Shown: positions 26,267 through 34,631, counted from the stretch's first letter. The stretch: DNA of 64,000 bases from Colwellia sp. (GCA_020630795.1 JAHDIK010000010.1:17609-81608), one strand, 5' to 3'. The notes: generated by a model not told the origin, from the sequence alone. Translations and numbers: made by a program.

Positions 26267-27220
26267 ATGAATAAATTCACTCTGATAACGTCTTTATTAC
26301 TGAGCACAACGATAGTAGCTTGCGGTGGCGGCGGAAGTGAAACTGTCAGTGCGCCTGAAGTTGAAACACCACCTGTAACCACACCCGTAACTCCAACACC
26401 AGAGCAACCAGCTACATTCACGGGAATGTTTGTAGATTCTGCAGTGGAAGGGCTCAGTTACTCAACACCATCCGGCAGTGGCTTAACTAATGACAAAGGC
26501 GAATTTATTTATCAAGCCGATGAAAAAGTAACTTTTTCTTTGGGGGGAATTGTTTTTCCTGAAATAGATGCGAAAGATTTAATTACGCCATTAGATTTGT
26601 TCGATACGATGGACATTAACCATGAAGCAGTAGTTAACACATTACGTTTATTACAAACTTTAGATGCAGATGGTGATCCTGAAAATGGTATTACAATTCC
26701 TGCGTTAGTGCGTACGCTTGCAGAATCAATAACGTTAGATTTAAACGATGCGAACTTTGTAACCGAAATAGAAGGGCTTTTATCTAACACTGGCTTAATG
26801 AATACCTTATTAGTGTCGAGTGTTGATGCTATTTATCATTTTCAAAATACACTCGATACATTAGAAGACAATGGTCGCTGTGAAAAAACTCACAGTAAAG
26901 TAGGCTATAGCGGGTCTTTTTCAACCTTGTCTCACAACGTATCAGGTACGGCTACCATTATTGATAACTGTACTATTGAAATTACCAACTTTACCTACGA
27001 CGGTGGCGGTCCTAAAGTATACTTCTACGGCGGTATAGACCACGACTATGCTGCTAGCTCAGCATTTTTAATGGGACCACAGTTACAAGGTACTGTTTAC
27101 GAAAACGATACACTAACTATTACATTACCCAATGGTAAAACACTTGATGATTTAACAGGCATAAGTGTGTGGTGTTCTGACTTCAATGCAGATTTTGGAA
27201 ACATGACATTCACAATGTAG
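26267..27220 (+). CDS. Lipoprotein of unknown function
   Basis: 317 residues. Lipoprotein signal with the acylated Cys at 19 (TTIVACGGGGS), a Pro/Thr-rich linker, then a domain beginning FTGMFVDSAVEGLSYSTPSG with TNDKGEFIYQADEKVTFSLGG, typical of surface lipoproteins of Alteromonadales. The C-terminal domain has four Cys and the repeated Gly/Asp-rich strands. It follows the GMC operon by 97 bp with its own ribosome site. No enzymatic motif. Confidence 0.8.
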   Translation: MNKFTLITSLLLSTTIVACGGGGSETVSAPEVETPPVTTPVTPTPEQPATFTGMFVDSAVEGLSYSTPSGSGLTNDKGEFIYQADEKVTFSLGGIVFPEIDAKDLITPLDLFDTMDINHEAVVNTLRLLQTLDADGDPENGITIPALVRTLAESITLDLNDANFVTEIEGLLSNTGLMNTLLVSSVDAIYHFQNTLDTLEDNGRCEKTHSKVGYSGSFSTLSHNVSGTATIIDNCTIEITNFTYDGGGPKVYFYGGIDHDYAASSAFLMGPQLQGTVYENDTLTITLPNGKTLDDLTGISVWCSDFNADFGNMTFTM

Positions 27221-27327
27221 CCAGCATATAAAAAGAAGATCTTTCATAGTACCTTGTATGTCTGGATAGATAGAGTTGGCTCAGGCATAATCTCTAAATA
27301 ACCAACTGAAACATTCAAGGTACCAAT

Positions 27328-28191
27328 ATGATCCATAGTATGACCGCATTCTCACGTGTAGAAGTAAAAGGTGAGTGGGGCAACGCAGTATGGGAAATAC
27401 GTAGTGTAAATCAACGTTTTCTAGAAACGTACTTTAGGCTACCAGAGCAATTTAGAAGTATTGAACCCGTTTTACGCGAACGTTTTAGAAAAAATCTTAA
27501 TCGAGGCAAAGTAGAATGTAGCCTACGCTTTAATGCAAACGCCTCAGCCAAAACCAACTTGTCGCTTAACAAAGAACTCGCCCAGCAACTTATTGAACAT
27601 GCTGGTTGGATAAACGAGCAAACCTTAAACAGTCAATTAAATCCTGTAGAAATAATGCGTTGGCCTGGCGTAATGGAAGCTGAAGAAACCGACATGAGTA
27701 TTATTCAAACCGAGATACTCGCGGGATTTGATCAAGCACTTACCGATTTCATAGCAGCTCGAGCGAGCGAAGGCGAAAATATGAAAGCGCTTATTGAACA
27801 ACGCTTAGACGCCATTACCGCTGAAGCAGATAAAGTTAAGGCGTTCATGCCAGAAGTTATTCAATGGCAACGCAATCGTATTACCGACAAATTTACTGAC
27901 GCTAAAATAGAATTAGATTCAACGCGTGTAGAACAAGAACTTGTTCTACTTGCCCAAAAAATGGATGTGGATGAAGAAATTGACCGTTTATACAGTCACG
28001 TAAAAGAAACGAAAGGTATTCTTAAAAAAGGCGGCGCTCAAGGCCGACGTTTAGATTTTATGATGCAAGAATTCAATCGTGAAGCTAACACACTTGGTTC
28101 AAAATCTATTAATTCTGACATTACAAATTCAGCTGTTGAATTAAAAGTGTTAATAGAGCAAATGCGCGAGCAGATCCAGAATATTGAGTGA
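27328..28191 (+). CDS. yicC: YicC family protein (RNA-processing)
   Basis: 287 residues, full length. N-terminal MIHSMTAFSR, WEIRSVNQRFLETYFRLPE (YicC_N), and C-terminal LVLLAQKMDVDEEIDRLYSHV and GRRLDFMMQEFNREANTLGSKS (DUF1732), ending EQMREQIQNIE. E. coli YicC is an endoribonuclease acting on small RNA turnover. The 3' end of this gene is the integration site of mobilisable islands in Vibrio and relatives; an integrase gene follows directly. Confidence 0.96.
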   Translation: MIHSMTAFSRVEVKGEWGNAVWEIRSVNQRFLETYFRLPEQFRSIEPVLRERFRKNLNRGKVECSLRFNANASAKTNLSLNKELAQQLIEHAGWINEQTLNSQLNPVEIMRWPGVMEAEETDMSIIQTEILAGFDQALTDFIAARASEGENMKALIEQRLDAITAEADKVKAFMPEVIQWQRNRITDKFTDAKIELDSTRVEQELVLLAQKMDVDEEIDRLYSHVKETKGILKKGGAQGRRLDFMMQEFNREANTLGSKSINSDITNSAVELKVLIEQMREQIQNIE

Positions 28192-28336
28192 TTAGTTTTT
28201 ACATATATATTCACAAAAATAGCCAGATTTAGCGCCTTATTCAGGTTTTATTCACGAAATATTCAGTCGAATTAATAAAAACCTGCTTTAAGGTGGTGAC
28301 TTTGGCGGTGACAACTCACCACTTGAAGCAACTTGT

Positions 28337-28379
28337 CTCCTCATTTTACTCACCACATTTTGGTTGAGAATTTGAGGAG
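28337..28379 (+). other. Hairpin covering the integrase ribosome-binding site
   Basis: CTCCTCA (28337-28343) is complementary to TGAGGAG (28373-28379), and inside it CTCA (28349-28352) pairs with TGAG (28365-28368). GAGGAG is the Shine-Dalgarno sequence for the GTG at 28387, so folding would block translation of the integrase. A second inverted pair, GGTGGTGA/TCACCAC, lies about 45 bp further upstream. Confidence 0.5.
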
Positions 28380-28386
28380 AAAATTT

Positions 28387-29658
28387 GTGAGTAAAACCGA
28401 TAAATCTAAACAGATTGAAGCACTAGTTTATTCTGGTGATCCTACCTTTCAGAATGTCTATCCAAGTTTATATATCGATGTAAGATCAGTTGGTGTTGCC
28501 AACTGGGTTTTCCGTTACCAACTTCGGGGAAGGCGATGTCAGTTCAAAATCGGCAGCTATGGACAAGACCATGAGCAACTATTGGACTTCCCTGACGCGG
28601 TTAAAATCGCAATTGATTGCCGCCAAAAGTTAAATGATGGTATCGATCCTAAACTGGAAATGGAGCGCCAAAGCCGCCCTAAGCTCATAACGTTTGACGA
28701 TTGTGCTCAGAAGTATTTAGCTAAAAAGCGCGAGCAAATTCGAACTGCTTTTGTTTACGAACGAATCTATAACAAAGAGATTAAAGCCCACCTCGGTTAT
28801 GTTCGGATGGAGCACATTAACAGTTATGATATTGATAACGTTATTCAACGTATTCTAGATACGGGTAGGCCAGCGGTCGCGAACCAAGCCTTGCTTTTAA
28901 TCAAACGTGTCTTTCGAGTCGCTATTAAGTACAGCGTTATTGTGTCAAATATCGCACAGGAGTTTTCACAAACGGAAGATGCAGGGGGAGCAGATAATAA
29001 ACGTCAGCGATTTTTAGAAGAGCATGAGATAGAAGCAGCCTTTAGAGTTTTTAGGGAAAACCCTGTGAAGATCACACAGTCGTCCTATATTGCACTATCG
29101 TTATTGCTTATGCTGGGTACACGGAAAATGGAGCTGTTATCAGCAAATTGGACGCAAGTTGATATTGAGCGGCAGACCTTTAAATTATTTGCAAGTTCAA
29201 CTAAAACCGATGCTGCACTTGTGATCCCTATTCCTGATCTGGCAATTCCGCTGTTTCAGGATTTACGAGTGCTGAGTGGCCACTCGGAGTATCTCTTTCC
29301 TAAACGTAAAGCGAGTCAATACCCTCACATTGGGCCTGATACCTTGAATGATGCTGTAGCTTGTTTGTTTGGTATTTCATACGGAAAGCGGGATAGAGGT
29401 CCTAACCGTATGGAGGAAGCAGGTGTTGAGCATTTTACCTTACATGATTTGCGCCGTACTTTTCGCACGTTTCTTTCTAAACTAGGTGTTAACCGCGAAG
29501 TTTCTGAAAAATGCATGAATCATAGCTTAAAAGGCGTGGAGAAAACCTATGATTGCTACGGTTTTTTTCCTGAGCGAGTAAAAGCTCTGAACAAACTCAG
29601 TGAATATGTTGCTCCTTTACTTAACTATAAGCCCCTAGTTGCTGCTACAGTTGGTTAA
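28387..29658 (+). CDS. Tyrosine integrase at the yicC site
   Basis: 423 residues from the GTG at 28387, preceded by GAGGAG at 7-8 bases; the open frame starts at 28333. An N-terminal arm-binding domain with a beta-rich start (WVFRYQLRGRRCQFKIGSYG) precedes a core-binding helical domain and the catalytic domain. Catalytic set by position: Arg246, Lys273, His353-x-x-Arg356, His379 and Tyr388 in GVEKTYDCYGF. It is the P4/MGI type of integrase. It lies 195 bp behind the yicC stop and reads in the same direction, the layout of islands mobilised by SXT-like elements. Only a small cargo follows. Confidence 0.93.
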   Translation: MSKTDKSKQIEALVYSGDPTFQNVYPSLYIDVRSVGVANWVFRYQLRGRRCQFKIGSYGQDHEQLLDFPDAVKIAIDCRQKLNDGIDPKLEMERQSRPKLITFDDCAQKYLAKKREQIRTAFVYERIYNKEIKAHLGYVRMEHINSYDIDNVIQRILDTGRPAVANQALLLIKRVFRVAIKYSVIVSNIAQEFSQTEDAGGADNKRQRFLEEHEIEAAFRVFRENPVKITQSSYIALSLLLMLGTRKMELLSANWTQVDIERQTFKLFASSTKTDAALVIPIPDLAIPLFQDLRVLSGHSEYLFPKRKASQYPHIGPDTLNDAVACLFGISYGKRDRGPNRMEEAGVEHFTLHDLRRTFRTFLSKLGVNREVSEKCMNHSLKGVEKTYDCYGFFPERVKALNKLSEYVAPLLNYKPLVAATVG

Positions 29659-29673
29659 CTAAATTATAGAGTT

Positions 29674-29705
29674 CTGCTGAGCAATGCTCAGCGGAGTTTT
29701 ATATT
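29674..29705 (+). terminator. Terminator of the integrase gene
   Basis: GCTGAGC (29676-29682) and GCTCAGC (29686-29692) with an AAT loop, flanked by a further pair of bases, followed by AGTTTTATATTTT. Confidence 0.8.
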
Positions 29706-29787
29706 TTGGCTGCAAATAAGCCATGAGTTTAATGGAACAGGTTTAATGTTAAACTTTCAATAATATTGTTATGTAAGGGGATGACTT

Positions 29788-30225
29788 TTGATTACTATTC
29801 GACAAGGCGAACTAACAAATTGCGAACAAGATTTTCAAATAGTGTATAGACTGCTATGCACTGAGCCTGTAACGAAACTTTACGAGGAAGATCTTAGGAT
29901 ACGTGTAGATGATGGCAATACCATTTTTATCATGGAGTGCTCAGATCATGGAGTAATAGGTACGGCTGATATTAGGTGTGATGCAGTTGCGGATTACACA
30001 TTAGTTTCCTTAGTCATTGATCAGCAGCACAGAGGTAAAGGTTTTGGCACTCAGTTACTTAAACATGTAGAAGGTCATGTTTTTAGCATTGACGTTGATA
30101 CATATGATAGTAAGTTAAAATGTATACCGGGAAATGATAGCTTTACGTATTACCATAATAGGGGGTATAAAAGCGATGGCTTAAGAATGGTTAAAGTTTT
30201 AGACTCAAATAATGCGTATCACTAA
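29788..30225 (+). CDS. GNAT family N-acetyltransferase (island cargo)
   Basis: 145 residues. Strand-4 and acetyl-CoA loop region TLVSLVIDQQHRGKGFGTQLLKHVE, with the Q-x-x-G-x-G pyrophosphate motif, then a C-terminal YYHNRGYKSDGLRMVKV. The start is TTG at 29788 with AAGGGGATGA upstream. It sits between the integrase and the hipBA pair and is probably accessory DNA; the substrate is not evident. Confidence 0.8.
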   Translation: MITIRQGELTNCEQDFQIVYRLLCTEPVTKLYEEDLRIRVDDGNTIFIMECSDHGVIGTADIRCDAVADYTLVSLVIDQQHRGKGFGTQLLKHVEGHVFSIDVDTYDSKLKCIPGNDSFTYYHNRGYKSDGLRMVKVLDSNNAYH

Positions 30226-30370
30226 TCCCAATGCTCTTAAGCAGGCACTAGCCAATAACCGACTAGAATCGAAGGTACCTTCTAAAAAGGTCAAAGAGCT
30301 TCTAGAGAAAGCTTTGACTGATTCGACTATTACTACTTCTCAAGTTCTAAATTTACTGTGTAATAGCTAA
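30212..30370 (+). CDS. Small ORF of 52 residues between GNAT and hip operators
   Basis: ATG at 30212 overlaps the end of the GNAT gene by 14 bp; TAA at 30368. The product (MRITNPNALKQALANNRLES..., Lys/Leu-rich helix KKVKELLEKAL) is a plausible short helical protein. The frame is open over the whole gap up to the first hip operator. No clear ribosome site; coupled translation from the GNAT gene is possible. Uncertain. Confidence 0.35.
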   Translation: MRITNPNALKQALANNRLESKVPSKKVKELLEKALTDSTITTSQVLNLLCNS

Positions 30371-30380
30371 TTGTAAATAG

Positions 30381-30398
30381 TTCACCACTACTAGTGAA
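30381..30398. promoter_or_regulatory. Hip operator O1
   Basis: TTCACCACTACTAGTGAA: a perfect TTCAC-N8-GTGAA palindrome, the first of four copies phased at 50 bp. Confidence 0.7.
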
Positions 30399-30430
30399 CT
30401 ATTGTTGAATTACTACTACAACATCCTATA

Positions 30431-30448
30431 TTCACTACTACTGGGGAA
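30431..30448. promoter_or_regulatory. Hip operator O2
   Basis: TTCACTACTACTGGGGAA: second copy, starting exactly 50 bp after O1; one mismatch in the right half-site. Confidence 0.65.
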
Positions 30449-30480
30449 TATAACTCATCTTATGACTACTATCTAATTTA

Positions 30481-30498
30481 TTCACTAGTAGTAGTGAA
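30481..30498. promoter_or_regulatory. Hip operator O3
   Basis: TTCACTAGTAGTAGTGAA: third copy, exactly 50 bp after O2. It is a perfect TTCAC-N8-GTGAA match lying just upstream of the candidate -35 element. Confidence 0.75.
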
Positions 30499-30504
30499 TA
30501 TTTC

Positions 30505-30532
30505 TTGCTAATGTGACTTCTAGTAATATAAT
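30505..30532 (+). promoter_or_regulatory. hipBA promoter candidate
   Basis: TTGCTA (30505-30510) and TATAAT (30527-30532) with a 16-bp spacer. Operator O4 starts inside the -10 hexamer and O3 ends six bases before the -35, so a bound HipB dimer would block transcription. Confidence 0.6.
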
Positions 30533-30548
30533 CACTACTAGTGGTGAA
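30531..30548. promoter_or_regulatory. Hip operator O4
   Basis: ATCACTACTAGTGGTGAA: fourth copy, exactly 50 bp after O3; one mismatch at its first base. It overlaps the -10 element and the predicted transcript start. Confidence 0.7.
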
Positions 30549-30567
30549 TTATTGGGTACATATCAAT

Positions 30568-30858
30568 ATGGCTAATCGAGTTAAAGTTTCAGACATGCCT
30601 AGCTCTACACACATAGAAGATGCGGAAGTACTAGGTAAGCTAATTAAAGCAAAACGAACAAAGTTGAATATGAAGCTGGCAGACTGCGCAGCGCTATGTG
30701 GAGTCGGTATAAATACGCTATCACGTATTGAAAACGGCAATGCTAATTGTACTTTGTCCGCAGTCTTTTCGGTTTTACAAGGGTTAGGGATAAAGCTAAC
30801 AACAAAAGAGCTACTAACTCCGAACGACAATACTGTAGCTGATAACGAGTGGGTCTAA
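30568..30858 (+). CDS. hipB: HipB-like antitoxin, HTH regulator
   Basis: 96 residues from the ATG at 30568; a GTG at 30541 lies inside operator O4 and is unlikely. Cro/C1-type helix-turn-helix: LGKLIKAKRTKLNMKLADCAALCGVGINTLSRIENGNANCTLSAVFSVLQGLGI. It should bind the four palindromes upstream and neutralise HipA. The leader is short and the ribosome site weak. The hipA start follows its stop by 3 bases. Confidence 0.85.
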   Translation: MANRVKVSDMPSSTHIEDAEVLGKLIKAKRTKLNMKLADCAALCGVGINTLSRIENGNANCTLSAVFSVLQGLGIKLTTKELLTPNDNTVADNEWV

Positions 30859-30861
30859 CTG

Positions 30862-32205
30862 ATGAATGATAAATTAGATGCCTACAGCCTAAATATAAGA
30901 TTTGCAGAAAACGTTATCGGTGAACTATCACTGAACAAAGAAACTGGCTTGCCCAAACTAGAATACAATGATTATTGGCAACAAAATGGTTTCGCCATAT
31001 CTCCAAACCTAACGCTTGATAATAATCACGACAACTCTGTTGCATATAACTTTCTTGATAATGCCTTACCTGAAGGAGAAGCTCGATTGCTTCTTGCAGA
31101 AAGGACTGGAGTATCAGAAAAAAATGTTTTCTCACAAATACGCGAAATAGGCGGTGATCTTTCAGGGGCATTCACGTTCATGACTAACAGTATTGAACAG
31201 AATGCCAATGAAGCTGATAAGCCAGCTTTCAGATTGGTCACTGAAGGTGAACTTGAAAGTAGACTAGATACTAAAGAAGACATAGGTTTATTAACATGGG
31301 ATGACAAGCCTAGGCTCAGTGTGGCTGGGGTTCAGGATAAGCTCAACGTATTCATAAATGATAAGGGCGAGATTGGTTTTGGTGATGGAACGTTATGCTC
31401 TACGCATATCTTAAAATTTGAAAAGAAAAACAGTCTGAACCTAGTGCTCAACGAATACTTTTGTATGAAGCTATCCGCAGCAGTTGGCTTACCTACTGCC
31501 GAAGTCGAGTTCACTCGATTTGGAAAGCATCCAGCGCTTATCGTTCATCGTTTTGATAGAAAATATGTCTCAGAGAAAAAACAAGTGTTGAGGAGGCACG
31601 TCATTGACGGATGCCAAGCTTTGAACTTGCCTAGGGATTTTAAATACGAACGAAATTTGGGTGACAACAGAGATGTATTGCATATAAGAGATGGCGCAAG
31701 CCTCCCTAAATTATTTGAGTTTAGTAAATCAATGTCTTCCCCTGCCCAAAGCGCACAATGGCTAATCAACTGGCAGTTATTTAACTTAATCATTAGTAAT
31801 TATGATAGTCATGGAAAAAACGTATCACTGTTTTGGGGTAAGGAGAATAGTAGCTTCACTCCTGCTTATGACCTCGTAAATATTGCCATGTTTTCTCAAT
31901 TTAAACATGTGTTAGCTATGGCAATGGGAGGTGAATTTGATCCCAATGATATCAATGCCTATCAGCTAGCTGACTTTGCCGAAACTTGTGCAATAGATAA
32001 AAAATTACTGGCAAGGTTACTTTCTAATTTAACAAAACAAGTGCTGTCCACCTTAACAGAAGAATCTTTTATTCAAGATCTAATCAAGACCAATGACTTT
32101 TCGGCAGAACAGCAAATATACATAGGTCAATTGAAAGACAATATTGTATCAAGAGCACAACATTTAAGCTCTCAAACTTCATTGATCTCAACAATCGAAG
32201 TGTAA
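30862..32205 (+). CDS. hipA: HipA-like serine/threonine kinase toxin
   Basis: 447 residues, E. coli HipA length (440). An N-terminal couple domain (FAENVIGELSLNKETG) is followed by the kinase core: the Ser-containing ejection loop RLSVAGVQDKLNV with Ser153, Lys185 in HILKFE, catalytic Asp315 and Asn320 in SNYDSHGKNVS, and metal-binding Asp337 in AYDLVN. All residues needed for activity appear intact. In E. coli HipA phosphorylates glutamyl-tRNA synthetase, stopping translation; the target here is not known. Translationally coupled to hipB. Confidence 0.92.
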   Translation: MNDKLDAYSLNIRFAENVIGELSLNKETGLPKLEYNDYWQQNGFAISPNLTLDNNHDNSVAYNFLDNALPEGEARLLLAERTGVSEKNVFSQIREIGGDLSGAFTFMTNSIEQNANEADKPAFRLVTEGELESRLDTKEDIGLLTWDDKPRLSVAGVQDKLNVFINDKGEIGFGDGTLCSTHILKFEKKNSLNLVLNEYFCMKLSAAVGLPTAEVEFTRFGKHPALIVHRFDRKYVSEKKQVLRRHVIDGCQALNLPRDFKYERNLGDNRDVLHIRDGASLPKLFEFSKSMSSPAQSAQWLINWQLFNLIISNYDSHGKNVSLFWGKENSSFTPAYDLVNIAMFSQFKHVLAMAMGGEFDPNDINAYQLADFAETCAIDKKLLARLLSNLTKQVLSTLTEESFIQDLIKTNDFSAEQQIYIGQLKDNIVSRAQHLSSQTSLISTIEV

Positions 32206-32333
32206 TGGAAATTTTTTAATGCCTTGTTCGATATTGATGCGCGACTGTTGTTTTCATTTTGTTAATAAACGGTTAATATTTGTACGTGTAAATGTGGAAC
32301 TTACAAAGTTAACAAAGCAAAATGGAGTGATTT

Positions 32334-32975
32334 ATGAAATGCTTGCCAATACTACCTATAGTGTTTTCAGCCTTGAGCCTTTCATCGCTCGCGAATCAAG
32401 TTGATCAAACTGTTGAATTTTCAATTCAGATGATGAAACAGCACAATTCTATTCAACGTATGTCTACCTGTTCAGGTATCGACGCTAATATTTTAGAGCA
32501 AGGCTATCGAAAAACGTTAACGCATTGTTTAACGATATTTGGTGACAACGAGAGTAAAGTTGAGCACTGCTTACAAACTAAATTGTCCAAAAATACTGGA
32601 ATGACCAACAGTAAAATGATGGATTGTAGTGAGCAAATATCGCCTAATGAAACAAGTCTTAATGAGTTAAATAAAGAAATTGAAACATTAGAAAATAGCA
32701 TTGCTGAGTTGGAAGATGCTGATGAATTGTCAACAGCGCAACAAATTGCCTTGGAAGCGATGCAAGAGCGAATAGACAATTTGTACGACAAACAAATGCA
32801 ATTAGAAGATGTTGCAGCTTATGACAACATGTCAGACACTGAAAAAGCGTTAGAAGATGTATACAGGGCAATAGGTGATGGCGACCCAACACCGCTTCAA
32901 AATAAGCAAATTGAAGCCCTGTTAAATAAAATGAAAAACGAGCGTTTGGAACGTTTTAAAAGCTTATTGAAATAA
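32334..32975 (+). CDS. Exported Cys-containing helical protein, unknown
   Basis: 213 residues. A signal peptide (about 1-20, ending SLSSLA) is followed by a segment with four Cys (STCSGIDANI, LTHCLTIF, KVEHCLQT, MMDCSEQ) likely forming disulfides, then a long coiled-coil-like region with many Glu/Leu/Gln. GGAG precedes the ATG by 7 bases. It lies 32 bp before the OmpA-type lipoprotein gene, so the two may act together in the periplasm. No family recognised. Confidence 0.75.
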   Translation: MKCLPILPIVFSALSLSSLANQVDQTVEFSIQMMKQHNSIQRMSTCSGIDANILEQGYRKTLTHCLTIFGDNESKVEHCLQTKLSKNTGMTNSKMMDCSEQISPNETSLNELNKEIETLENSIAELEDADELSTAQQIALEAMQERIDNLYDKQMQLEDVAAYDNMSDTEKALEDVYRAIGDGDPTPLQNKQIEALLNKMKNERLERFKSLLK

Positions 32976-33007
32976 GCACACAAGTGATGGATTAACGAGG
33001 AATAATA

Positions 33008-34510
33008 ATGAAAAAACATATTGTATTTTTATCAGCGTGTTTAACGTTAGCGGGTTGTGCAAGCCAACCCGCATTAGTTGAAAGTGAAGCAATTCAAAAG
33101 TATTTACCTGTATCAACTTTAAAGGCGAAGTTAGCTGATGAGGTTGATAATGAATTAAACATTTTGTCGCCTAAATATTATGAAAAAGCGACTGATTTAT
33201 ACGCGCAAGCAATGTCGTTAGCAAAAGCTGACAATAATAAAGCGAGTGCTAAAGCTGAAGAAGGGTTGAAAGCTCTTGCACAGGCGAAAAAAACAGAAGC
33301 ACTAAACAAAGATGTTTTAGAAGAGGTGTTAGCGGTTCGTGCAAAAGCTGTTAAAAGTAAAGCTTCTATATCAAGCCCTGATGCTTTTGAAGACGCAGAA
33401 GAGCAGCTATTAGAGTTAACGTCGCTCATTGAAAATGGTGATGTAGAAAAAGCGAAAGAGAATCGCGCAAAAGCAATGAAGGCATATGCTGATATTGAAC
33501 TAGCGTCTATCAAGGTAAATATTGTAGACGCTGCTAAAAAAGCAATAGAACAAGCAAAAGACAATGATATTGATGATTATGCACCGCGCACGATGAAGTT
33601 AGCGGAAGAAGATTATCAGCTTGCGTTAAACACCTTAGATGCTGATCGCCGTGAAACCACAAAAGCCAATGAGCATGCACAGCGTTCTATTTGGAATGTT
33701 GAGCGTGCTATTGGTATTTCAGAGGTGATTAAAAACTTTGAGCAGTCTGATTTTGAAGAAGAAGACAAAGTACTTTGGTATCAAGAACAAGTGGCTCGCA
33801 TTGTGTCACCAATACAATCTAAAGTCGGTTTTAATGATCAAAATAAACAAGTGGTGAAAACACTTACGGGTAAAGTACAAAACTTGGTTGACGAAAAAGA
33901 CTCGGTAACTGTAGCAATGACTGCAGCTCAGGCAAGAGAGTTGAAAATAGCTAAAGAGAAAGAGTTAGCATTGGCTGAAGCTAAAGCACGAGAAGCAAAA
34001 ATAGCAAAAGAAAAAGAACTCGCGTTAGCAGAAGCACAGCAAAAGGTTGATGCAGATAATCAGCGTAAAGCTGAAGTAGCGGCTAAATTTAATGGCATTC
34101 AATCAATGTTTACGCAAAATGAAGCTGATGTTTATCGCCAAGTAGATAATGTGCTGATTCGAGCTCATGGTTTTTCATTTAAGTCGGGAAACAGCGAAAT
34201 AGATGCAGCGAACTTTGGACTGCTAAACAAAATAATTAAAGCGATAGGTGAGTTTCCTGATGCACAATTGGTTATCTCTGGTCATACCGATAATAGTGGT
34301 AGCGATGCGATTAACTTAAGACTGTCGAAAGAGCGTGGTAAAAAGGTAGCCGATTTCTTAATTGAGGTAGGCCATATAGACGCGGGAAGAATTGAGTCGA
34401 ACGGTTATGGTAAAGCTAAGCCCGTTGCCCGCAACGATACAAAAGAAGGAAGGGCTGCTAATCGCCGTGTAGAAATTTTAATAGTGAATAACGTTGAGCC
34501 TATTTTGTAA
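33008..34510 (+). CDS. OmpA-family lipoprotein with long helical region
   Basis: 500 residues. Lipobox LTLAGCASQ with Cys at about 17. An Ala/Lys/Glu-rich helical region, with a repeated AKEKELALAEAKAREAKI segment near residues 305-345, separates it from a C-terminal OmpA domain (about 385-495) with the peptidoglycan-binding VISGHTDNSGSDAINLRLSKERG and NGYGKAKPVARNDTKEGRAANRRVEI. It probably ties the outer membrane to the cell wall. A strong terminator follows. Confidence 0.88.
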   Translation: MKKHIVFLSACLTLAGCASQPALVESEAIQKYLPVSTLKAKLADEVDNELNILSPKYYEKATDLYAQAMSLAKADNNKASAKAEEGLKALAQAKKTEALNKDVLEEVLAVRAKAVKSKASISSPDAFEDAEEQLLELTSLIENGDVEKAKENRAKAMKAYADIELASIKVNIVDAAKKAIEQAKDNDIDDYAPRTMKLAEEDYQLALNTLDADRRETTKANEHAQRSIWNVERAIGISEVIKNFEQSDFEEEDKVLWYQEQVARIVSPIQSKVGFNDQNKQVVKTLTGKVQNLVDEKDSVTVAMTAAQARELKIAKEKELALAEAKAREAKIAKEKELALAEAQQKVDADNQRKAEVAAKFNGIQSMFTQNEADVYRQVDNVLIRAHGFSFKSGNSEIDAANFGLLNKIIKAIGEFPDAQLVISGHTDNSGSDAINLRLSKERGKKVADFLIEVGHIDAGRIESNGYGKAKPVARNDTKEGRAANRRVEILIVNNVEPIL

Positions 34511-34558
34511 CGTTATTTTCTATTGTTTTACGTATTAGTGTAAAGTACTGTATAAATG

Positions 34559-34597
34559 AAGCTATGGTGTAATTGAATTGCACCATAGCTTTTTTAT
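34559..34597 (+). terminator. Strong Rho-independent terminator
   Basis: AAGCTATGGTG (34559-34569) and CACCATAGCTT (34581-34591) form an 11-bp stem followed by a run of Ts. Confidence 0.92.
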
Positions 34598-34631
34598 TTT
34601 TTACGCATTTATTAAGTTGTAGGTAGTAATC

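Noticed and set aside
28164-28736. Near-repeat GCGCGAGCA in the yicC tail (28164) and inside the integrase gene (28728) as an attachment site pair
   Set aside because: Both encode Arg-Glu-Gln-Ile in frame within real genes, and an att copy inside the integrase makes no sense.
30381-30548. CRISPR-like array: four 18-bp repeats with 32-bp spacers
   Set aside because: Repeats are short, variable and perfectly palindromic, directly in the hipBA promoter, with no cas gene; they are regulator sites.
32237-32244. ATGCGCGA just behind hipA, shared with the yicC tail, as the right att site
   Set aside because: Only 8 bases match and the flanks differ; this is expected by chance.
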